DNA of 36,098 nucleotides from Planctomycetota bacterium (GCA_016209705.1 JACQVR010000120.1:1-36098), one strand, 5' to 3'; positions 1-6,892 are shown, numbered from the stretch's first letter. Notes: a model not told the origin generated them from the letters alone. Made by a program: numbers and translations.

Positions 1-291
1 CGGAAAACAGACGATGACGATATTCGCTTCGCTTTAAGAACCAGGAGGACGGACCAAAAACTCAACGGAGAAGTGGCTCAGCTTGACCCGCACATGAATG
101 GCTCAGTTGACCCGACTCTTGACACCGTCGCGCTACTTGATCGCACCGAAGCCGGCCACCGCCCGGTGCGCCTGCTCGGTGTGTCGCTACACGGGTTCAC
201 TTCTGAGCCCGAGTTGAATGTGAAGGACCCCCAACTCCACCTCCCTTTTCCCAAGAATGAATTCCAGCCGATCAGCCCTCCGAGTGAATGA
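1..291 (+). pseudogene. dinB: DinB (DNA polymerase IV) C-terminal fragment
   Basis: The frame is open from base 1 to the stop at 289-291. From about base 118 it reads as the last part of the little-finger domain of Y-family DNA polymerase IV, with ALLDRTEAGHRPVRLLGVS followed by a QLHLPF tail. The same tail occurs in the second dinB fragment at 32.6-32.8 kb, so the two are paralogs. The palm, fingers and thumb are absent, so no catalytic residues remain. The stretch before base 118 does not look like DinB and holds the motif GGCTCAGTTGACCC, which resembles the sequence at the insertion-element boundary near 35.97 kb. I infer that an insertion or deletion replaced the 5' part; the true 5' end lies outside the window. 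Confidence 0.7.
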
Positions 292-351
292 ACGTCCGTG
301 ATCCGAGACAGGCGCCTGATTCCCTTGCTCTCCCCGCTCCTCGTTGCCGAC

Positions 352-552
352 ATGTGGCGCATGGACATCGAAACCGACGTGGACACGCTCCTGGCGAGAG
401 AAGCCGATCGGCTGCGCGTGATCGCCTTCGCGCTTCGCGGACTGGCGCACGACCCCGGCGCCGCGGTCGAGCCGAAGGTGCTCCACGCCTCGGCGGGCGA
501 GCTGGAAGCAGTTGCGCGGGGACTCGATGCCCTCTGCGAAGCACGATATTGA
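352..552 (+). CDS. Small unknown protein, first of two tandem paralogs
   Basis: A 66-residue unknown protein from ATG 352; ATG 361 and GTG 298 are alternatives and no clear ribosome site decides. The core reads D-I-E-T-D-V-D-T-L-L, then an A-D-x-x-R-V segment and a helical, Ala/Glu-rich tail. The next ORF repeats this plan (DIDVDTFL, ADQFRV, Ala-rich helix), so the two probably arose by tandem duplication. It starts just after the dinB fragment's stop and its 3' end overlaps the next gene by 26 bp, suggesting co-transcription. No signal peptide, membrane segment or known motif is visible. Function unknown. Confidence 0.5.
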   Translation: MWRMDIETDVDTLLAREADRLRVIAFALRGLAHDPGAAVEPKVLHASAGELEAVARGLDALCEARY

Positions 553-781
553 CGTCGATACGTTCCTCACCAACTACGCGGACCAGTTCCGCGTCCTCAC
601 GTTCACTCTTAGCGGCATGGCGGACGATGCGTCGGACCTGGCTTCGGCGCTGAACGCGATGGCGAGCGACCTCGACGCTGCGGCGCGGAAGGTGGGCGCG
701 ATGTCAAAGACGCTCTGCAGGGAATGCGCTCTGATCGACGTACGCGAGGAGGTCAGGTTCGGGGGAAAGTGTCGCCGGTGA
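527..781 (+). CDS. Small unknown protein, second of two tandem paralogs
   Basis: An 84-residue protein starting at ATG 527 inside the end of the preceding paralog, an arrangement consistent with translational coupling. The N-terminal 55 residues align by eye with the upstream protein: DIDVDTFL matches ETDVDTLL, and YADQFRVLTFTLSGMADD matches EADRLRVIAFALRGLAHD. The middle is an Ala-rich amphipathic helix that could form a coiled coil. The C-terminus carries two Cys (LCREC) and a basic end and is not shared with the paralog. Function unknown; the position behind a Y-family polymerase remnant is suggestive only. Confidence 0.5.
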   Translation: MPSAKHDIDVDTFLTNYADQFRVLTFTLSGMADDASDLASALNAMASDLDAAARKVGAMSKTLCRECALIDVREEVRFGGKCRR

Positions 782-852
782 AGCACGTTCACGCGTATGG
801 CCAACGTGGAGCACTTTGATGGGTTTTTCGAGTCCATTCAAAGTTAAGGCTG

Positions 853-858
853 TAGAAT
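853..858 (+). promoter_or_regulatory. Possible -10 element for a leaderless transcript
   Basis: TAGAAT lies exactly 6 nt before the ATG at 865, which would put the transcription start on or next to the start codon. No convincing -35 element is seen at the proper distance, and no Shine-Dalgarno sequence precedes the ATG. A similar arrangement (TATAAT, 6-nt gap) occurs before the gene at 2584. Confidence 0.35.
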
Positions 859-864
859 GTTGCC

Positions 865-1611
865 ATGCACGCAGCTACGGATATCAGGATCGTCAAGTGC
901 TTGGACGGCCTGCACTACTCGTTTGAGATTCTGGATTACGCCTACGCAGACCTGTACACAACGTGCGTGAAGATCAAGGAAGACCCCAGCGCGATTGTCC
1001 CTGCCCTGTGGCGTTGCTGGACCATCGTAGACACGATTCATCGGATCAGGGAAATCGCCCAAGCGACCCCGGGCCTTTCCAAGAAAGCGCCGGAGCTTGT
1101 TGCGTTCCTCAAAGGCACGGATCTGGCCAAAGATTACCGCCACTACATCCAGCATCTTCGGAAGGAACTATCTAAGAACCCCGTAGACCCCTTCCCAGTT
1201 TGGGGCTCCCTGTCATGGGTTGATCCGACTGTACCTTTGGGGTGTCTTAATGTCCTCTCTGGGGCGCAGGTTGGGAAAACCCACTACACGTCCTGCGTCT
1301 ACGACAAGATCAAGGGCGATTGGGTCAGCAAGGTCTGCCTTGGCGCTGTTGGAATGTCCTTCGACTTCGATCTCCTTTACGGATTCTGCGTGGAGTTTCG
1401 GAAGTTCATCATGCCGTGGATCATGAATACATATGCTCCCGGCATCCGCGTGACAACCAAACCTGCGATTATCAGTGCCAAATTCGTCACGCGGGAGGAA
1501 TGCGAAAAGTTGGGAATTCCGATCCCTACGGTTCCTTCGACGCCCGAAGCGCAACCCGCAGGATCGGGATCTACTGGGCTGCCGCCGTCCCCTGATTCGC
1601 CTTCACCATAG
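865..1611 (+). CDS. Unknown protein, 248 aa
   Basis: I do not recognise a family. The protein looks globular: an acidic/aromatic N-terminal half with helical segments (residues 1-110), then a segment with W-G-S-L-S-W and several Cys (about 110-175) that may form a beta-rich domain, and a Pro/Ser-rich disordered tail from about residue 222. There is no signal peptide or membrane helix. The ATG at 865 was chosen because the next in-frame Met is far inside and a -10-like TAGAAT lies just upstream. It stands alone: spacing to both neighbours is large and a stem-loop follows the stop. Codon use is less GC-rich than in the genes from 2.6 kb on, which may mean it was acquired. Confidence 0.6.
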   Translation: MHAATDIRIVKCLDGLHYSFEILDYAYADLYTTCVKIKEDPSAIVPALWRCWTIVDTIHRIREIAQATPGLSKKAPELVAFLKGTDLAKDYRHYIQHLRKELSKNPVDPFPVWGSLSWVDPTVPLGCLNVLSGAQVGKTHYTSCVYDKIKGDWVSKVCLGAVGMSFDFDLLYGFCVEFRKFIMPWIMNTYAPGIRVTTKPAIISAKFVTREECEKLGIPIPTVPSTPEAQPAGSGSTGLPPSPDSPSP

Positions 1612-1649
1612 CCCAACGCTTGTGGGTGCCAAGCCGTTGAGCTTGGATA

Positions 1650-1669
1650 GCTGGCGGTAAACCGCCAGC
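1650..1669 (+). terminator. Stem-loop after the 865-1611 gene
   Basis: GCTGGCGG-TAAA-CCGCCAGC is a perfect 8-bp stem with a 4-nt loop, 39 nt after the stop codon. There is no T-run after it, so it may be a terminator-like or RNA-stabilising hairpin, not a canonical intrinsic terminator. The remaining sequence from 1670 to 1899 shows no credible gene. Confidence 0.35.
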
Positions 1670-1899
1670 AGATCTGCGATTTGGAGAATTGCCGCTGCGC
1701 TTCTGTCCCCGAATCCGAGAGTTTGAGAGGCAATATTGGCCAGGTAGAGCGCGGATGCGGCTTCTAGCGGCGGCCGAGAGGCTAGTCAGCCGGGAATGGG
1801 GCGGATTCCCCGAGTTCGTGCGTAACGCCTGGGGTCCTCGCGCTTTAGGGTGGGCCTTGAAACCGGCCTTTGGAGGCCCTACGCGGCTCTCTACGGCGG

Positions 1900-1917
1900 T
1901 TTGTGATGGGTCACAAA
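1900..1917 (-). terminator. Short hairpin just 3' of tRNA-Asn
   Basis: On the minus strand, directly after the tRNA discriminator base, TTTGTGA-CCCA-TCACAAA forms a 7-bp stem. It could mark the 3' end of the tRNA precursor or be a processing site. No T-run follows. Confidence 0.3.
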
Positions 1918-1919
1918 AG

Positions 1920-2352
1920 CTCCCCGGCCAGGACTCGAACCTGGAACCTTGCGGTTACGAGCGCCCCGACCTTTCGGCCGGGCTCGGACTATCTCTTCAC
2001 CCCGCGCATCCGCGCCGCCGCGGTATCACAGCAGGGTGTCGGGCGCTTCCCCCGCGTTCCTCCCTTCACGAGGAAAACGCGGAGTACGGCCTTTCGGCCT
2101 AGTCTCTGCACGTTCCCGCCTCCACTCCGCCCCTTCGGGATTTCCAACCCGCTTCCATCCCTCGAGCCGGGCTTCGACGGGCTTCGCTCAGGATTACCCT
2201 CTCCCGCCGCTCCACACCCGGAGCCGGCCGGACTTAGGCTTCCCTGAATTCACCCGATTTTTCAACCGCGGTTTCCCGCGGAAGCTGCTCCTCGCGTGGG
2301 CTTCGGGCCACGCCGTCCACAGCCGCTCGCTCTACCATTGAGCTACCGGGGA
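1920..2352 (-). tRNA. tRNA-Asn(GUU) interrupted by a group I intron in the anticodon
   Basis: The 5' exon (2352 down to 2319, 34 nt) gives acceptor strand TCCCCGG, a normal D-arm (GCTC...GAGC) and anticodon stem 5' strand AGCGG, followed by CTGT. The 3' exon (1957 down to 1920, 38 nt) gives TAA, anticodon stem 3' strand CCGCA, variable loop AGGTT, T-arm CCAGG-TTCGAGT-CCTGG, acceptor CCGGGGA and discriminator G. Joined, the anticodon loop is CTGTTAA, so the anticodon is GUU, as in other bacterial tRNA-Asn, which also carry discriminator G. The outermost anticodon-stem pair (27-43) is an A-A mismatch. CCA is not encoded. The break lies between U35 and U36 of the anticodon, so the intron must be removed before decoding. 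Confidence 0.9.
1958..2318 (-). ncRNA. Group I self-splicing intron, 361 nt, in tRNA-Asn
   Basis: All hallmarks of a group I catalytic core are present in order on the minus strand. The internal guide GCAGC pairs with the 5' exon end GCUGU, giving the required U-G pair at the splice site. Next are a P2 hairpin CCGCGG-GAAA-CCGCGG, a P-like element AATTCAGGGAAGCC (about 2238-2251), a Q-like element GGTAATCCTGAGCGAAGCC (2180-2198), an R element GTGCAGAGACTAG (2099-2111) and an S element GAAGAGATAGTCC (1986-1998). R and S pair as GACTA/TAGTC (P7). P3 is probably GGGTG with CACCC, with extra hairpins between P7 and P3'. The intron ends in G, as expected. It is too short for a homing endonuclease, and no such motif is seen in any frame. 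Confidence 0.9.
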
Positions 2353-2369
2353 GTGAACTTCCAGTGCAG

Positions 2370-2397
2370 ATTATAGGCTTCCCCTCAACCGCGTCAA
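2370..2397 (-). promoter_or_regulatory. Sigma-70-type promoter of tRNA-Asn
   Basis: On the minus strand TTGACG (2397-2392) is followed after 16 nt by a perfect TATAAT (2375-2370), 17 nt upstream of the mature tRNA 5' end at 2352. This agrees with the housekeeping sigma consensus and with the promoters of the other two tRNA genes in the window. Confidence 0.8.
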
Positions 2398-2571
2398 CCG
2401 GCGCGCACGGCGGACGCACGACATTCCCCGCTTCGCCACCTTTCAAGGAGCCCTGACGAACAAGCTCCGGCCGGCGGCCCGGTCCTTCCAGCCCCAGCGA
2501 ACCCTTCCTCAATGGGATGAAAATTCACGCCGATCACGCCTATAAGCGGAGAAATTTCCGCGAGCGACGGT

Positions 2572-2577
2572 TATAAT
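2572..2577 (+). promoter_or_regulatory. TATAAT -10 element next to a GTG start (possible leaderless mRNA)
   Basis: A perfect TATAAT ends 6 nt before the GTG at 2584. If used, transcription would begin at the start codon. No good -35 element and no Shine-Dalgarno sequence are seen. Confidence 0.4.
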
Positions 2578-2583
2578 TCCAGC

Positions 2584-3189
2584 GTGGCCACGCTTCACGT
2601 TTATGCCGGTCGATTGGAACGTCTGGAGGCGATGCTCTTCGCCGTGAAGTCCTCGAAGGCCAACTACGGGGACCCTTCGCAGCTCGTCGAGCGCCTCCTC
2701 AATGAAAACGCCCTCGAACGCGCCCGATCGGGATTGACGACGTTCGATCCCGAAGGGGCCGAAGCCGCGCTTCGCACGCTCGTGGAAGGCCCTCGTCCCG
2801 ACCACCCGCTCGACCGGCTTCACGCGCTGGTGTTGCACGGCGTCATCGAAGTGCTCTGCTCGCATATCGGCGACGACGCGTTCGGTCCCACCACCTTCGC
2901 CACCCTGGCCGATATCGGCGGCCATTGGCGTCCCGTGCTGGGCGACGCGTTCGCCGAAAGCCTCTCCACCCGCCGCCTTCCTTTCGTCCTCTTCGCCGAT
3001 GACGTCGTGTCGCCCAACTTCAGCTACTGGATGAACGGCGAAATGAAATCGTTCCTCGATCGCCTCCCGGAAGCGATCAAGAAAGCGGGCGGCGACACGG
3101 ACACGCTCCAGATGCTTCATCGCCTGCGGGAGACATGGACCGACGCGGTCGGGCAGGGCCCCGACGCGATTCTCGTCCGACTTTTGTAA
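2584..3189 (+). CDS. Unknown protein, 201 aa
   Basis: Not recognised. It starts at GTG 2584 (MATLHVYAGRL...) directly behind a TATAAT box. The N-terminus reads like a short beta strand, followed by a mostly helical body with conserved-looking aromatic residues (GGHWRP around 118-123, NFSYWMNGEM around 143-152). There is no signal peptide or membrane segment, so it is probably cytoplasmic. The stop is 27 bp before the next gene, on the same strand, but that gene encodes an exported protein, so a shared job is not obvious. Its high third-position GC matches the neighbours, so it looks like a resident gene. Confidence 0.6.
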   Translation: MATLHVYAGRLERLEAMLFAVKSSKANYGDPSQLVERLLNENALERARSGLTTFDPEGAEAALRTLVEGPRPDHPLDRLHALVLHGVIEVLCSHIGDDAFGPTTFATLADIGGHWRPVLGDAFAESLSTRRLPFVLFADDVVSPNFSYWMNGEMKSFLDRLPEAIKKAGGDTDTLQMLHRLRETWTDAVGQGPDAILVRLL

Positions 3190-3216
3190 CGCTCGCGCCT
3201 CGCCGGCGCTCGTCCC

Positions 3217-4452
3217 ATGAAAGGCGCACTCTTTTTCCTTGTCGGGGTGCTCGCGACCCAGGATGGCGTTCCGGAGCAAGCGCGCCGCCTGATCCGCCAG
3301 CTCGATTCGCCTGACATCGGAACCGCCGACGACGCGGCCAGGGCACTCGTCAAGCTCGGCGCCGACGCCCTGCCGACCCTGAAGGCCGAACAGCCGCGGC
3401 TCACCGGCGAAACGAAACTCAAGGTGGAACACATCATCCGCCGGATCGAGCGCGATCGGCGCGCCGCGGCGGTCATGGGACGGCCCGCCCTCGTCACGTT
3501 GACCGGGGAGCGCCTCCTGCGAGAGCATCTGGAGAACTTGAAGCGGCAGTGCGGCCAGGACATCCGCTTCCCCGACCTTCCGCATGACCGCGTCCGCCTC
3601 GATCTTCGCGACGTCTCTCATTGGAAGGCGATCGACGAAATCTGCCGGACGCACGGGAAACTTGATTACACGATCGGCGATAGCTGCGTTGCCATCGTTG
3701 CGGGCTCATATCGCGCGCGCCCGATCGCGATCTGCGATCAGTTCCTCTTCAGGATCGAGCGGATCCATTTCCGGAAAACGCATACGGCAGGGACGGAGAG
3801 CGGACAGTTCGAGATTCGCGCCCTCGTGGCCCGGATCCGCGGCACGGAATCACCGAAGATCGAATGGTCGTTCCGGTCGCTGACGACGGACGATGGAGTG
3901 GATCTCGGCGGAGATCGGGCGGAAGCGAATCCCGGCGAAGAAGGAACCCTGTGTCAAACGCTGCATTATTCCGTGGCGACCGCTCCCTCCGCGTCGTCCC
4001 GCGCGCTCGTGACGGCGCGGGGAAGGGTCGTGCTGAGCTTCGTCATCGAGTTCGAAAAGCTGGCGTCCATCGAGAATCCTCCCGAATCGCTGAATCGGAC
4101 GATTCCGTTCGCCGGTGGGAAAGGTCAGGTGCGGCTCCGCGCGTTCCAGCGATCGACGTCTTCCGCGCATATGCAAGTGGAGGTCACGCGACCCCGCGAA
4201 GACCGCGCCGACGCGCTTCCGCATGATTTTGTCCTGCGGGACAAGAAGGGCAGGTCGATCCGCACGAAAGTGGACAGCCACGGGATCGCCGGCTTCACGT
4301 TGGACGGGACCCGCGTGATGACCAATATGCACTTCGTGCTGAGCGCGCCCATTCCGGGCGATTTCGAGATCGCCGGGCTGGACGTCCTCGGTGCATCAGA
4401 CGTCGAGGAAGTGGAGATCCCGTTCGACTTTTCCGGTATTCGAGTGGATTGA
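3217..4452 (+). CDS. Exported HEAT/STN-like protein, paralog A
   Basis: A 411-residue protein with a short hydrophobic N-terminus (MKGALFFLVGVLAT) typical of a signal peptide. Residues about 18-75 look like a HEAT-like helical repeat (GTADDAARALVKLGADALPTL). Residues about 90-155 resemble an STN/secretin N-terminal fold (an alternating strand-helix pattern ending in V-R-L-D-L-R-D-V and A-I-D-E-I-C). The C-terminal 250 residues are beta-rich and unassigned. The next gene has the same plan, so the two are diverged paralogs. They are separated by 3 bp and surely co-transcribed. The likely place of action is the periplasm or cell envelope. The exact function is unknown. Confidence 0.6.
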   Translation: MKGALFFLVGVLATQDGVPEQARRLIRQLDSPDIGTADDAARALVKLGADALPTLKAEQPRLTGETKLKVEHIIRRIERDRRAAAVMGRPALVTLTGERLLREHLENLKRQCGQDIRFPDLPHDRVRLDLRDVSHWKAIDEICRTHGKLDYTIGDSCVAIVAGSYRARPIAICDQFLFRIERIHFRKTHTAGTESGQFEIRALVARIRGTESPKIEWSFRSLTTDDGVDLGGDRAEANPGEEGTLCQTLHYSVATAPSASSRALVTARGRVVLSFVIEFEKLASIENPPESLNRTIPFAGGKGQVRLRAFQRSTSSAHMQVEVTRPREDRADALPHDFVLRDKKGRSIRTKVDSHGIAGFTLDGTRVMTNMHFVLSAPIPGDFEIAGLDVLGASDVEEVEIPFDFSGIRVD

Positions 4453-4455
4453 GCC

Positions 4456-5733
4456 ATGATTCGCGCGGCCTTTCTGATGGTTGTGGCCGTCGCGTGGCCG
4501 GCGGGGCAGGAAATTCATAAGCACGTCGAGGACCTCGCTCGGGCCGATTCAAGATCGGCGTTCCACGCGATCGACGCGCTTCTGGATCTCCCTCCGGCGA
4601 AGCGCGCCTCGATCGAGGAGGCACTGGACGCGCTGCCCGAATCCGCGGCTTTCTACGTTCGCGTCCTGCGCGACGAACTCGAGGCTCGAGAAAAGCTCGG
4701 AGCGCGATACGGCCGGCTCCGGCGGGTTACCGTCGATCTTGAACGGACAAGACCGGTCGACGCGCTGGAAGAGATAAAGAAGGTCACGGAATTGAACATC
4801 GATCCGGGATGGTTCTTGCGCCAGCCGAGCGAAGAGGTTTTGGATCTGCAACTGGAGAACGTCCCCCCGCTGGAGGCGGTGCGCGGCCTGTGCGCGCGCA
4901 TCAAGATGTATCCGGGACAGGGAGCGGGGAAGGGCGTCCTCCAGCTTTGGCCGGGCCCATTCGACATGGCGGGCGCCACGCAATATCGCCATTTTCTGGT
5001 CTTCGCGGACACGTCGGGCGAACACGCGTTCGTCGATTTTTCGGGACCGGCGCGACGCGGCGTCGTCGTCACGGTCCACGCGGTGTGGGATCACGGGATC
5101 GACGCCGTGGACGTGCGCCCGCGGGCCACGCTCGTGGAGGCGGTCGACGATCAGGGCATTCCGGTGTCCGCGGCGCAACCCGAGTTCGAAGCGCAGCTCG
5201 ATGAGTGGATCCGGACAAGCGGATTATCCCAAAGCCGGACCTTCCGCCGCCCGATGGTGGCGTTGGGACGGCTCTCGCCGAAGGCGACAAGGATCGCGCG
5301 CTTGCGCGGATTCGTGACGGCGCTGATCCCCGTGGAATCATCCCGCATCCATCTGTCGAAATTCGTGGAGGAAGGGGTGTCGGCTTCCGACGAGCATTTC
5401 CAGGTCGAAGCCTCGAAATCCAGGGAGCTATGGGGAAGCCCTACATACGCCGTGCGCCTCAAGCCGAAGCGGGGGGACGCGGAGGAACTGCGTGACATGC
5501 CGGTGCAGGTGACGGCGACGCTGCGACGATTCGGCGTTCGGGACTGCTCGCTCGCGGATCGGCTCGATGGGCCGGCCCTCGAACTGATCGCGTCGCCGAT
5601 GTTGACGGTGGCGGATCAGCGGGGCGTCCTGCGGGCCGACGACACGGCGGTGGAAGCGCTCACGGTTTTCGTGCACCGGATGTGCGTCGAGCGGCGCATC
5701 TATTTCGAGCTCAACGACCTGCCGGTCAGATAA
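4456..5733 (+). CDS. Exported HEAT/STN-like protein, paralog B
   Basis: A 425-residue protein starting at ATG 4456, three bases after the upstream paralog's stop. The N-terminus (MIRAAFLMVVAVAWPAG) is a signal peptide. A helical region (about 20-80) is followed by an STN-like segment (about 90-155: VTVDLERTRPVDALEEIKK, then VLDLQLENVPPLEAVRGLC), the pattern 'Leu-rich strand, xNVPPLEA helix' seen in short N-terminal domains of secretins. The rest is beta-rich. Its order of segments matches paralog A although identity is low. The two probably act together in the envelope. No enzyme motif is visible. Confidence 0.6.
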   Translation: MIRAAFLMVVAVAWPAGQEIHKHVEDLARADSRSAFHAIDALLDLPPAKRASIEEALDALPESAAFYVRVLRDELEAREKLGARYGRLRRVTVDLERTRPVDALEEIKKVTELNIDPGWFLRQPSEEVLDLQLENVPPLEAVRGLCARIKMYPGQGAGKGVLQLWPGPFDMAGATQYRHFLVFADTSGEHAFVDFSGPARRGVVVTVHAVWDHGIDAVDVRPRATLVEAVDDQGIPVSAAQPEFEAQLDEWIRTSGLSQSRTFRRPMVALGRLSPKATRIARLRGFVTALIPVESSRIHLSKFVEEGVSASDEHFQVEASKSRELWGSPTYAVRLKPKRGDAEELRDMPVQVTATLRRFGVRDCSLADRLDGPALELIASPMLTVADQRGVLRADDTAVEALTVFVHRMCVERRIYFELNDLPVR

Positions 5734-5737
5734 AAAT

Positions 5738-6143
5738 TTTCACGATTTCCCGCTTATTCCTGATCTTCCGCTCGCGATCCTGAACCGCGAGCAGCAGGAA
5801 GAAGCCACGCGATATCTGCTCGAACGGTGGCGGCGTGGTGAGCTCTCGATGCGTGACGTGGCGAGTCGCTTGGGCATGTCCTACTACGACTTCACCGAAT
5901 TTGCGTCAAAGCGGGGTTTTTCGATCGTTCCTTCTGATGCGAATGATGAAGCCGGGGCGGGTTGCAAAGCGAGTATCCATCCCATGCCTGAGCACGGTGA
6001 ATTTACTGGTGCTTCTCAAGCAAGGCGGCCACATCATGCTGCTGGAGCCAGTTTTCCGGACCATGGAGAACCATGGTTTCCACATCGCCGGGGAGCGTGT
6101 TGATGCGGCGTTGAAGGAGGTCGGTGAACGTCCGTGTGGGTAA
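5738..6143 (+). pseudogene. Fused remnant of a UPF0175 antitoxin and a DUF3368 PIN toxin
   Basis: From about 5762 to 5930 one frame encodes the C-terminal half of a UPF0175-type antitoxin: LLERWRRGELSMRDVASRLG, then YYDFTEFASKRGFSIV. No start codon remains and the 5' part is lost at the end of the upstream gene. From about 5980 another frame encodes the C-terminus of a DUF3368 PIN-domain toxin (NLLVLLKQGGHI..., then GFHIAGERVDAALKEVGE), ending at 6143. The two families are typically adjacent, antitoxin first. Here the toxin's N-terminal half and the gene boundary are missing, so I infer an internal deletion that brought both ends together. Confidence 0.55.
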
Positions 6144-6220
6144 TGTGGTACGGAGAAAATAATCCCGGCGTACGTCGGATGAAATCAGCCTCGTATCCGC
6201 CTCATGCGGGCTATTGACTC

Positions 6221-6355
6221 TCACGTTCCCACAACGGTAAATCCAAGGGCGCGGGCGGCTTGACCGAGGGAGCGGTCGTGGGTAGCCATGGTCAGCGAAG
6301 AAGCTTCGACGTCCCGGAAAACGAGCACCAGACGCAGGATCACGGAAAAATCCAT
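6221..6355 (-). pseudogene. vapC: VapC PIN-domain toxin with an internal deletion
   Basis: The 44-residue minus-strand frame joins a typical VapC start (MDFSVILRLVL, comparable to the usual LDTSVLLR start) directly to a typical VapC end (TMATHDRSLGQAARALGFTV). The roughly 80 residues between, with the central acidic residues of the PIN active site, are gone. It sits 8 bp downstream of a well-preserved antitoxin gene, the usual order for such pairs. It cannot be an active nuclease. Confidence 0.6.
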
Positions 6356-6363
6356 GTATCCGA

Positions 6364-6633
6364 TCAACGCTCGACCTGCCTTTCTTCCAGGAGGGCTTGG
6401 AGGCTGTCGACCTTTCCTCTGAGTGGGGGAGGAAGCTTCACGTCCGCCGGCTTCCGCGTTGCTTTTCGAATCGATAATTCCGTCGGTCCGAGAGGATAAG
6501 GCAATATCCGCGCCACGGAACGGTCCCGGTCAAAGACCGTGACCGCGCGTCCTTGCCGCGCGCTTTTCAGGTAATGGCTCAAACGCGCTTTCAGTCGGGC
6601 GATGCCGACCCGAAGGTCATTTTCCCGTTTCAT
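6364..6633 (-). CDS. Phd/YefM-VapB-type antitoxin
   Basis: An 89-residue protein from ATG 6633. Its N-terminal half carries the pattern of Phd/VapB antitoxins: RVGIARLKARLSHYLKSAR, then G-R-A-V-T-V-F-D-R-D-R-S-V-A-R-I-L-P-Y. In this family the N-terminal half binds DNA and the C-terminal tail wraps the toxin; here the tail contains LPPPLRGKVDSLQALLEERQ. The partner toxin just downstream is internally deleted, so this is an antitoxin without its original target. The gene overlaps the 3' end of the YHS gene by 17 bp, so it may ride on that transcript. Confidence 0.75.
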   Translation of the reverse strand: MKRENDLRVGIARLKARLSHYLKSARQGRAVTVFDRDRSVARILPYPLGPTELSIRKATRKPADVKLPPPLRGKVDSLQALLEERQVER

Positions 6634-6877
6634 GGCCAACATACTTCTCCGGATCCCGCTCGAACTCCGCTTTGCACATCCGGGTGCAGAAATAGTAGGT
6701 TTTGCCTTTGTACGTCGCGCGAGGGGTGTCCTCATCCACCCGGACCCGCAAGCAGCCGAGGTCGCGGTTCACGAGACATACGGGATCCTCCGCCATCGGT
6801 CTGGGATCCGGCTCACCGGCGCAAGAAGCAGCGACGGCGCCCCAGAAACTCAACGCCAAGATCATCAGCAGTTTCAT
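6617..6877 (-). CDS. YHS-domain lipoprotein
   Basis: An 86-residue exported protein. The N-terminus is a signal peptide with a lipobox-like end (AVAASC), so it is probably membrane-anchored through Cys19. The rest is a YHS domain: DPVC near residue 33, then YKGKTYYFCTRMCKAEFERD with the two Cys of the F-C-x-x-x-C pattern and a D-P-E-K-Y end. YHS domains occur in copper and other heavy-metal proteins. It lies downstream of an outer-membrane barrel gene and a Cys-rich membrane protein gene on the same strand, which suggests a metal-handling cluster. Confidence 0.8.
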   Translation of the reverse strand: MKLLMILALSFWGAVAASCAGEPDPRPMAEDPVCLVNRDLGCLRVRVDEDTPRATYKGKTYYFCTRMCKAEFERDPEKYVGHETGK

Positions 6878-6892
6878 ATGTTTTTCTCCTTC

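Noticed and set aside
1689..2341. Open frames through the intron that might encode a homing endonuclease
   Set aside because: They lie on the opposite strand of the intron and show neither LAGLIDADG, GIY-YIG nor HNH motifs; they run through tRNA sequence.
2509..3654. Minus-strand 381-codon open frame across the 2.6-3.7 kb genes
   Set aside because: It is antisense to two plus-strand genes with better coding signature and has no recognised motif.
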